From NCBI GenBank assembly GCA_905160935.1, contig CAJHZI010000457.1, positions 2,509,501 through 2,573,500 on the forward strand: 64,000 nucleotides of DNA, in the 5' to 3' direction. Numbering within the stretch: position 1 is the first letter of the stretch; every line of letters starts with the position of its first letter. Shown one piece after another: positions 55,426 to 64,000 of the stretch. The notes beneath the pieces are model-generated. The model was not told the origin of the DNA. It did not search any database and worked only from the letters and a program-made list of their open reading frames with translations. This DNA is from Enchytraeus crypticus. Its lineage: Eukaryota; Annelida; Clitellata; Enchytraeida; Enchytraeidae. Position numbers and translations under genes: made by a program.

Positions 55426-56625
55426 AATTATTTTAAAAAATTCAGTGCTTAGTTATAAATGGGTACAAAGAATTGCTCTCTATTGGATGAATTTTATGCA
55501 CAATATATAGGCCTAATAATCTTCCAAAAGAGCAATGTCTCTGAGACTAGAGTGAACGCCTGCAGTTACAACACCTCGCATGAGCCTCATCGGCAGGATA
55601 CCGCTAGGATAGTTCAGTCTTCTATCATTATCCCTAGACCGCACAACGTTTCAAACAGTCTCTCTGATTATTAAAATAAAAATTATATTAGAATAAATAT
55701 TAAAGTAATTTCTGGTCCCTGAGACCAGAGCGATGACGATGATAAGATATGACAATGGCGATGATAAGTCAGGTGGAACATGATCATCATTTACAAGTAT
55801 CTTAGGTATAAGGTACTGTATATGAAGTATATGAATCTACTCATAAAATTCTACTTCATAAAAGTCTAAACTTCAAAGAAGTCAAACGAGGTATAGAAAG
55901 GCATAAATTGTACGCGTTGATTGTGAAAGAGGAACTTGTTGTAAGCTAATAAATTTATAACTAATTTCTATGCCGTTATCTATAGATTTGTACACAGGCT
56001 CATTATAAGGTGCAAAAGTTAAAATGTCTATTTTAAATTTTATATGTTTGTAACTAAGCACTTCAATAAGTTGGACCTAATGATAATTATAATTTTATGG
56101 GAACGGTAAAACTCTATGATCGGTTAATATTTGGCTAAGGAGTCCATTGAAATTATGAAAAATATAATTACAACAATTCAGTGGTTATTGACTTATTCTG
56201 AATTTAAATCGTCAAGCTATCTACCAATTAACTCAATTTTTATCATCACACATTTCAATGAAAAAAGTAATATTACGCCTATAGCTCAGTCGGTGAGTCC
56301 CAGTCTTAGTGGGCCTATATCTGATTAGGCTATTTGTACAAGAAAAAAATAAACAGAACATTTCGACGGTAAACATTATGAAATTATACCAGCAAGTAGA
56401 CAGACATTTACCTATATCAATGACAACATTGAACGTTAAACATTTAAATCAAAATCAGATAATTTAAATCTAAATCAAATAATTAAAAGCACTTGATCCT
56501 GCGACCATTAGATAGGTCACAAAGTATCCCATCTAACTGACCACCAAAAGAAGTAATACTAGCATATAAGTAATACTGCTATATTATTAGTATAATATAG
56601 CAGTCTAGCAAATATGTTATAGAAA

Positions 56626-56837
56626 TTAAGTGGATCTTGACATTGGTGGTGCAGGTCTTGGTCTTAACCTTATGTAACCTGGGCTCGTTAAAGTCACTTG
56701 TATTTTATTAAATGGATTTAGGAGTATTGGGCAGTTAGGTGGTTCATTAGAGAAAGACACTAATCGGTTTATTGAGTAGAATTTCGATTGTCTGAAATTT
56801 TTACTGCTTAATCTTCTCATTGTCATTTGCTCTGAAT
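56626..56837 (-). CDS. Possible terminal exon of an unknown minus-strand gene
   Basis: An acceptor (TATTTATAG) leads into an open frame of 70 codons in phase 1, ending in a TAA at the low end. The product is Ser/Arg/Pro-rich with no known domain (RRLSSKNF, YIRLRPRPAPP). No upstream exon of matching phase was found; the neighbouring sequence is the TGAGTCA minisatellite. It could be a chance frame. Confidence 0.2.
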
Positions 56838-56910
56838 CTATAAATATATTAAATATTTCTTTGGATTATTGTGAGTATACACAGAGTCCGATGCTGCGTC
56901 GTCCATCTCC

Positions 56911-57517
56911 GGAGTCATGAGTCAGCTTAATGAGTCAGTTTAATGAGTCAGTTTAATGAGTCAGCTTAATGAGTCAGCTGAATGAGTCAGCTTAATGAAT
57001 CAGGTGAATGAGTTAGTTTAATGAGTCAACTTAGTAGTGAGTCAGCTTAATGAGTCAGCTGAATGAGTCAGCTTAATGAATCAGCTGAATGAGTTGGTTT
57101 AATGAGCCAACTTAGTAGTGAGGCAGCTTAATGAGTCAGCTTAATGAGTCAGACTAATTAGTCATCTTAATGAGTCAGCTGAATAAGTCAGCTTAATGAT
57201 TCAGCTGAATGAGTCAGCTTAATGATTCAGCTTAATGAGTCAGACTAATTAGTCATCTTAATGAGTCAGCTTAATGAGTCATCTTAATGAGTCATCGTAA
57301 TGAGTCATCTTAATGAGTCAGCTTAATGAGTCATCTTAATGACGCAGCCTCACTAGTCAGCTAAATATGTCAGCTTAATGAGTCAGACTAATGAGTCAGA
57401 CTAATGAGTCAGACTAATGTGTCAGTTTAATGAGTCAGCTTAATGAGTCAGCTTAATGAGTCAGCTTAATGAGTCAGCTTAATGAGTCAGCTTAATGAGG
57501 CAGCCTCACTAGTCATC
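56911..57517. repeat. 13-bp minisatellite of TGAGTCA sites
   Basis: About 45 units of AATGAGTCAGCTT; by hand about 29 keep an exact TGAGTCA. Confidence 0.95.
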
Positions 57518-57959
57518 CATGGAGACTCAAAAGTCATAGAGAGTAAGATAGCCTTCATCAGTCAGCTAGATATTAGGTTGTTGACGAGCTTTAAAGCTAT
57601 AAGCTAGTGTTCATTAAATAATTCTAGTAAAGTATCGACCAATTCAATAATCTTGAGAAGGTGATCGAGGCTGTCGAATTATCTCAAAAAATTTATCACA
57701 TAATTAAGATCTGAATGTGAAACCAAACTTGTACTATCCTCTTTTATTTACCTCGTGGGCAAATTATTTATGGACCTTAATGATCATTAGCGTTGAGATC
57801 AGACAAATCATAAACCTTGTTTAACAAGTATCATAAATAGAAACACATTGCCTTGGTTTCTATTAAAATAATAAATCACGTAGGCGTAGCGATTTGAATT
57901 TGCATTTCCGGTCAATAATCGCCATGTTCTCTATTGCGCCTATTGCACCCGTTCAACCG

Positions 57960-58203
57960 AAGTTGCTAAGAAGACACCGTAAACTGCAGGTGTCGTAAGA
58001 GACGAATGTTCAAGAAGTGACTAAGCCAAGGGGAACTACCTCAGAAGCCATAATATTACCAAAGCTATAGTCTACATATACATTAAGCATAACCTTTTGT
58101 GAAGAGATTAACCTGCTGATCTATTGAGTGCTCTATACGGAGTGTAAATACAGACTCTGAGTATGAATGTGTACCTTAAACCTGCAACTTGGCAGAACAC
58201 CGG

Positions 58204-58241
<38 letters not shown>

Positions 58242-58690
58242 ATCCCTGTTGTATCTGGGACATTGTGAAGTAGACTAGCCGTAAATTATAGGTGTCGTAA
58301 GAGGGGACTGCGCAAGAAATGGGGAAGGTAATGGGAAACCACCTCAGAAGCCATATTATTCCCAAGCTGTAAGCTACATTCAGGAGCCGATAAGACATAT
58401 GCTTTTGTGAATGGATTAACTGGTTGATCGATGGAGTACCACTCTCTTTGAAACGTGAAGGCAGAATGTCAGTAGGAATATGTATTCGTTATCTACCCAG
58501 CTTTAGTGCCCGTGCTAATTATTTGCGAGTATTAAATTTGGTTTTCTTCAGTGAACTGCCAAGTGGCAGGTTCAAGGTATATATTCATACTCAAAGTCTA
58601 TTTTCTCGCTCCATAATAGCACTCTTTAGATCAACAAGTTAATCCCTTCACAAAGTCTATGCCTTATCCATGTCTTATGTTTTAGCACAT
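57960..58690. repeat. Three copies of family 6 around a (TA)n tract
   Basis: 57960-58200 (+), (TA)n at 58207-58240, 58245-58425 (+) and 58545-58690 (-). Shared: GTAAACTGCAGGTGTCGTAA, CCTCAGAAGCCATA, CTTTTGTGAA.GATTAAC. Confidence 0.65.
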
Positions 58691-60034
58691 GTATGCTAAG
58701 TTTATTAAATTTGGTAATAAACGGAAATTAGTATTAAAAATTATCTCACTCAAATTTTTAATTTGGCTATACATTATCAATCTAAGATTATGGCCGATAA
58801 GAAAATAATTTTAATTTAGATTTTTATTTCTTTTCTTCGAAATTTCTCGCAGCTGTGTGCTATATTATTATATTAGTTAGAAACGGTTTTCATTTTAAGA
58901 TTAATATTTTAACGCTATTCTCCAACGAAACTGACGAGATTTGAAAGATTTATTTGATATTGAAGCGAAATATTTAAATTTAAGACGCATAAAATATTTT
59001 TAAAATGTCAAACATCCGACATGAACAGTGTTTGCCATGGCGGCCATATTTGCTAGACACAATTCTACTTGCTGAGCGGCTCCTTTGCGATTATAAATTG
59101 AATTTATAATTCAATTTCGTAAAATATAATTTACCAAGATAAAGAAGGCAAATTGTAAAATAACAGCAACTAAATTCTTACTACCGCTTATCTATTCAAG
59201 AGAGAAGAAGAAGCAGGAATTGATGACGTGTAAGCTGAATTCCTAAAGTATCAGAAGGAGGAACACTTTCACTGAATATTGAATGTAGGAGTGGATGAAT
59301 ATAGTACCGGTATCAGTGTTTGGTAAAATGATTTAAACCAGTTTTCTGACTATAAACTTAGCCATAGTTTTACTATTCGAGTTATTTTATGACAGCGTAA
59401 TATATTTATTTTTGCATACTTAACATACATAATACTTGAACCTAAGGCTATATATAAGTCTCATTTCCTGTTTTCGGCACAACAGAAGCCCATCCTACGA
59501 GTTTATATTTTGCATGTTCGCTTCTTTCGAGTAATTAGTTTATCCTATATTTGACTTAACAATATTTAACCTAACAATTTTTTAACCTAACAGTTTTCTG
59601 ACTATAAACTTAGCCCTAGTCATCCCTAATCATTAATGCATTTCAGCAAAAAATACACGTAGGCAATAAATATAAAAATGCGGGGCTTAATTTAGAATTG
59701 TAAGCGAAGGTGGTCCTTGTATCATGACATATAGAAGGAGTGAAATATAAAATGTTAACTTCGCTCTGGCATTAGCCGAGGTTTTATTAAACCCAATAGG
59801 AAACATGACAATCATTAATCAGCTAATCGTTCTAATAATTACTTCATCTAATTTAATTGTAATTAATTTTAATAACTAATTAATTAGCTAATCATTTAGC
59901 GGCGAACTAGTGCCTATAAACACAACTCATAAAACCAGATAGCATGCCTCAAACTCGCCTAATACTTCAGAAAGTGGTTGTAAAAAAGATTTGTTTTAGA
60001 ATTTCGGATTTTTGCACCGCTCAACGAACCATCT

Positions 60035-60110
60035 TATTGTTTTGGCTATTGAATTGGCTTTAGTTTCACAGATCTCGGTATTATCATGAATGATAACAGC
60101 ACTCTAATTT
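60035..60110 (-). repeat. Dispersed repeat, family 5 fragment
   Basis: GATCTCGGTATTATCATGAA and TGATAACAGCACTC resemble the family 5 end. Confidence 0.4.
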
Positions 60111-60492
60111 GGTTTATTTTATATGTATTCTCGTCGCGGATCAGAGTAATATTTACTATATTTGATACTGTACACGGTAAACGAGAGCAGGCCGAAAAGC
60201 TGCCAGTTGTCATTGATATTAAATGTTTAATCAAAAATAAAAGTATGGCTGATGAGAGAACGGCGAGTGGATTTTGAAAATCGAATCTAGTACCGATTGG
60301 GTCTAAACGGAGACAAAGTGGATGCGACACCGACGCAATCTTTGGAAACATATCGGAATTCATAAAATCATTACATTATTATATTTGTTACATTGTTGCA
60401 ATATTATTTTATTACCATATTCATTGCCTGTCTTTATTGTAACGATCTCTTTTTGAATCAATTTTGTGCTTTAGTTATATTGCAACAGCAAA

Positions 60493-60886
60493 ATGAACGT
60501 ACAATATATTCATTACTACTTCCTCGTTGCGTTCACGTTCGTTTGTGTCGCCAGAGCTGAGACGAATGAAACTGACACCTTCAAATGTTACTATTGCCTT
60601 CCAGCCGTAGGGGGATGCGAGGGAGACTTCGATCCCGATCATCCAAAAGTGGAACAAGTAGACTGTAGCAGCACTGGAGCTTGTTCCAAAATTGTAACAA
60701 GCCTTCTAGGTAATAAATTACAATACTATGTTTTCTTACTCGTATTTTGTGTATATTAAATTAGTCGAAGCTGAGGAAGGCATAACGGGCCACCTCTTAC
60801 TAAGCAGAATCCCCCAAAGAAAAACGGTATATCATGTTAGATGATTAAAAGGTTCACTAGTATGTGAACATGAAGAGGAAACGGAT

Positions 60887-60946
<60 letters not shown>

Positions 60947-61401
60947 TGTGTGTATAAATCGATATTTACCGTCCGTTTGGTAAACCTCAAAACTTAGAAA
61001 ATCAATCAATACATTGACTCTGTCGCTTGAATCTATCATCTCGTAGGAGGGACACCATTGACATTACGTCACCTTTTGAGAATTATGTTTTGCTAGTAAA
61101 ACCTATGAACTTTGTCAAATTTAAATTAAAAAGTGAGAAACAGTCCAGCAGTATGTTATAATCGCTTTAGGCGTGTTTGAACTTACTTTCAGGTGTGGAA
61201 GTAACTACCACTCGTGGTTGCGGAGTTCCTGGATTTCCTGAAGAAATGTGTGATAATATCGAAGCGAGAAATATTTCTGTGGTGGATGGATGTATGTATA
61301 CTTGTACCACAGAGCTCTGTAACGTCGCAGGGACTCCCATCTACTCTCTCGCCCTCGTCCTAGCTCCTAGCACCTTAGCGATATTGAAGAGACTGGTTTA
61401 A
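60493..61401 (+). CDS. Ly6/uPAR-domain protein 2, probably GPI-anchored
   Basis: Two exons, 60493-60709 and 61193-61401, join in phase 1 at the same Gly codon as Ly6-1; 141 residues. Signal peptide YYFLVAFTFVCVARA, nearly the same as in Ly6-1. The three-finger domain has FKCYYCLPAVGGC, VDCSSTGACSK, RGCG, MCD, CMYTCTTELCN. FDPDHPKVEQVDC parallels FDPSHSSVQRVDC of Ly6-1, so the two arose by duplication. The C-terminus is hydrophobic (SLALVLAPSTLAIL), suggesting a GPI signal. NETD and NIS are possible N-glycosylation sites. The short intron holds a LINE 3' end and a (TA)n(TG)n tract. Confidence 0.85.
60765..60955 (+). mobile_element. LINE 3' region with (TA)n(TG)n
   Basis: GAAGCTGAGGAAGGCATAAC, GGGCCACCTC, AATCCCCCAA, ATGTGAACATGAAGAGGAAA; then TA and TG runs. 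In the Ly6-2 intron. Confidence 0.65.
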
Positions 61402-61502
61402 GTGCAACGAGATATAGTGGCTAGTTGCCAGCAAGCTTAACTGAAAAGTGTGAGATCACTGGTTCAAAACTTAGCGCTAAACTGACCACCACCATCTCTA
61501 CG

Positions 61503-61566
61503 CTCTCTCTCTCTCTCTCTCTATCTCAATCTGTCTATATTTCTTTCATTCTCTCTCTCTCTATAC
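61503..61566. repeat. (CT)n microsatellite
   Basis: Two CT blocks separated by ATCTCAATCTGTCTATATTT. Confidence 0.85.
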
Positions 61567-61664
61567 ATAGTGGTAAATTAAATGTAACTTTTGCTTGATC
61601 CTGTTAAATTGCGTATATAATTTCTAAACACAATAATTTTATGAAAATTTGTTCATAATTCAAG

Positions 61665-61733
61665 ATTTGGGCTCGTCCGTCACTGACATTGCTTTCGAGT
61701 GGGGAAACTGACGTTAACCTTAGCTTTTAGCTT
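61665..61733 (+). repeat. Family 1 SINE, 3' half
   Basis: TTGGGCTCGTCCGTCACTGA, CATTGCTTTCGAGTGGGGAA, ACTGACGTTAACCTTAGC. Confidence 0.75.
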
Positions 61734-62267
61734 TAGAAAAAATGAGGTATAAAACTATAAATTTAGGAGCTACCTTGAAGGATTACTGCCTTAATTGTTA
61801 AGTTATTTTGATAACTATCTTATGTATACTCGAAAATTTAATCTAATTCATATTTTATTTTGTTTTATCCCATGTCATTTCATTTATGTGCACTTTATAG
61901 TTTCACAGTATGCACGGTGTTTGTTCGCTTGTTTGTTTGCGTTGATATGTACTACCGTATAGGTTGGTGAATAAAGATTATATAATTTCACTGAATTTTA
62001 CACTGGGAGTAGGCCTAGCAGTTCTACGTTTTCAACACGCATAATGTTTACATCACAACTTATCAAGGAAACAACTTATTTTATCTAATTAAAATAATTG
62101 CATATAATTATGTTATTTAGATATGCGAGAAGTCTTCGGATAAAATCTTCCAGAGATTACTTTGGCGATAGCCTCCCTTAGTAGTTAGTTTAATATTTTA
62201 TTCTTTGACACAGAATTAAATGTTAAACTGGAACTCATTTCTCTTTCAATCATTTCCATGAATGTCT

Positions 62268-62400
62268 TAATAGCGTAGGTGTAACGTCATGAAGTTAAAA
62301 TGACAGATCCTGAGGTGAATTGAACCCTCGTGGGTTCGAATCCCAGCCGCGCTGATCTAAGAGTAAAATCTCGGACCTTCACTGGACTGATTATACGGAA
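62268..62400 (+). repeat. tRNA-derived SINE, family 2
   Basis: ACAGATCCTGAGGTGAATTG, GTGGGTTCGAATCCCAGCCG with exact B box GGTTCGAATCC. Confidence 0.75.
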
Positions 62401-62861
62401 AATGGTCTAAATTGCTTAGCGGTTTAAACATGTGGTATTATGTCAAGTGATACATATCAGCATAATTGCTCATTTCACTGTAATGCGTATTTACTTTTAC
62501 ATGTCTGAATGGTTGAAAACTTATTCTGTAAAAAGTACATTCGTGCTCCGGTGTATCGAATTAAATAAAGTCTACAACATTTATACATGCATAATTCTTA
62601 ATAAAATGTTTAATTGGCTTGTTGTTTGTGTATTGGCATGTTCTGTGTTGTTTATATCTGTCGGGAGGCTGAAAACATGTAGGGTAACTCTAGTCCAAAC
62701 AACAACCAGAAATTAGTGAGAATATACATTAACTTTTCAGTTCTGTTAAATTTAATGTAACTCAAACTTCATGTAGTAAAAGAATAGAATAACATATGTC
62801 TGTTATAATAAAATGTAATTAACAATTGTGTGTATAACAATATAAAAATGAACAATATATA

Positions 62862-62925
62862 ATACAATATAACAATAACAATAGCAATAACAATAACAAT
62901 ATAACAATATAACAATTAGCATATG
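62862..62925. repeat. (ACAATA)n-type microsatellite
   Basis: AACAATAACAATAGCAATAA and similar units. Confidence 0.8.
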
Positions 62926-63204
62926 TCAGTGTTATAACATATGTCTGTATAAGAAAATGTAAAAATATAAACTGCTTCTTTAAGAGGGGGAGAATAGGAT
63001 TCAGCTGAGAGAAGTAGACCTACATACCCACATGAAGGATGATATATGAAAGAAGATATTTGGATACGTAAGAAGACTTACTAAAGATCAGAGATTGCAA
63101 ATTAATAAATGTTGACTAATTGATTATTAATTAATAATTAATTTAATTAATTAATGCCTTCTTTATCATTGATACTCTGGTTGGTTGAGTATATGTACAG
63201 TATA

Positions 63205-63360
63205 TAAACACGTAAGTTCCACACCAACGTCAAAAAGGGCATTTTGTTGGTGAGAGTCTAGGTTCAAGAAATAGCTAAATATTTTCTAAAACAAAAGGAA
63301 AACCTATTCGTATTCCGACCCTAGCTAAGCTGGGATTTATGGAAAGACAATGAAGATAAT
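63205..63360 (+). repeat. Family 3 repeat, partial
   Basis: CACACCAACGTCAAAAAGGG, TGTTGGTGAG, TATTCCGACCCTAGCTAAGC, ending GATAATGAATAAG. Confidence 0.6.
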
Positions 63361-63395
63361 GAATAAGTAATATTTTATTGCTACAAATTAATTAC

Positions 63396-63468
63396 CTTAT
63401 GCGCAAAACGTTTTAAAGTACTCTTAGAAAAATTTCTGAAAATCTGAGCATTCTCATCAAAGGCCATT
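63396..63468 (-). CDS. Possible 73-bp exon of an unknown minus-strand gene
   Basis: A pyrimidine-rich acceptor (TTTGCCCTTCAG) and a good donor (AAG|GTAATT) flank an open stretch starting with Met: MAFDENAQIFRNFSKS then TLKRFAHK. No family recognised and no partner exon found in the window. Confidence 0.2.
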
Positions 63469-64000
63469 CTGAAGGGCAAACACCGGTATGGTTAGCATAA
63501 CAACTTCTAAAGTGATTACGTAGATTGCACTTCAAACTGGTAATTAAATTACATTGAAGTGTATCAAACCATAAACAATCGAGCATAAAGGTCACAGAGG
63601 GATCAAGAAGGAGACTAAAATAATGAGATTTAATTTACTGTGTGTATTTAGATACGTAATGAATAAAAGTAAATTACTATCCATAAAAATACATTCTAAT
63701 TTTAATTGGAAAATACTAGATTTCATTTCAGCATACATTTATATTATATCTAAGTTTCTCTTGATAGCTCGGTCTGATAACTCTAGCTGGCTGCGGTTAT
63801 GTATCAAAAGTGCACTGCGCTTTTCATAAGGGGCGACTTAGCAAAAAATATCGATGACCAAAAACATGACAAAATGACATTATTAGTTCCTCTGCTATTT
63901 CTATACTTTAGTATAGCAATAGCAGAAGCACTAATAGTTATTACTGAGTATTTGTGATGATTTTGCTCATACTAATAGATTTCTCTTCATATCCACTCAA

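Larger units (their letters stand above)
52692..60492. other. 7.8-kb gene-poor region between inhibitor gene and Ly6-2
   Basis: Contains SINE and LINE fragments, a 600-bp TGAGTCA-rich minisatellite and several copies of a head-sharing dispersed repeat (57960-58690). The upstream exon of the inhibitor gene should be here. A possible minus-strand terminal exon at 56626-56837 is listed separately. 53100-54900 and 58700-60000 are AT-rich unique DNA in which I see nothing. Confidence 0.5.
61402..64000. other. Right-hand end of window, no firm gene
   Basis: Holds (CT)n, a SINE 3' part (61665-61733), a tRNA-derived SINE (62268-62400), an ATAACA-type microsatellite (62862-62925), a GAT-tailed repeat copy (63205-63360) and one weak exon candidate. 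Confidence 0.5.

Noticed and set aside
55459-55674. 71-codon open frame with a GC-richer 3' half
   Set aside because: No domain or convincing splice sites; could be an exon but nothing supports it beyond composition.
56911-57517. CRISPR or coding repeat
   Set aside because: Continuous 13-bp units with stops in all frames.

Overview
The window is nuclear DNA from an animal: split genes with GT-AG introns, metazoan families (a TMED/p24 cargo receptor, a FASTKD protein, Ly6/uPAR proteins, a C2H2 zinc finger, PARP-type ADP-ribosyltransferases) and AT-rich intergenic DNA full of tRNA-derived SINEs, LINE 3' ends and microsatellites. I cannot fix the species. The mix of jockey-like and CR1-like LINEs with a potato-inhibitor-I gene suggests an invertebrate; that is inference.

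Layout. 1-1635: 3' end of a zinc-finger gene (+). 3433-22998: two tandem minus-strand paralogues (B at 3433-10760, A at 13307-22998), each assembled from 8-9 small exons. Both appear to encode a degenerate bromodomain-like fold, an NZF/RanBP2-type zinc finger and a C-terminal mono-ADP-ribosyltransferase domain. I know of no described protein with that combination, and it is the main find here. 25492-36738: a 13-exon FASTKD/RAP gene (+) of 752 codons with a mitochondrial presequence, divergent from paralogue A. 40585-43135: a TMED3/TMED7-class p24 gene (+). 48195-50021 and 60493-61401: two paralogous GPI-anchored-type Ly6 genes (+) with the same split at the same phase. Between them, 50547-52691 holds a small minus-strand serine-protease inhibitor of the potato inhibitor I (eglin/CI-2) family in three short exons, two of them under 120 bp.

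The exon models agree internally: the summed exon lengths of the zinc-finger-ART genes (1317 and 1404 nt), FASTKD (2259), TMED (669) and Ly6 genes (396, 426) are all multiples of three ending in one stop.

The rest is repeats: a tRNA-derived SINE family with good A and B boxes (about ten copies), further tRNA-headed SINEs sharing its 3' core, a SINE with a 5S rRNA-like part, a family with a (GAT)n tail that seems to seed large trinucleotide arrays, several LINE 3' ends, a Tc1-type MITE, a hAT-like element, and minisatellites, one of which is an array of about 29 TGAGTCA (AP-1/Maf-like) sites. The genes share no pathway that I can see; only the ART pair and the Ly6 pair are related by tandem duplication.
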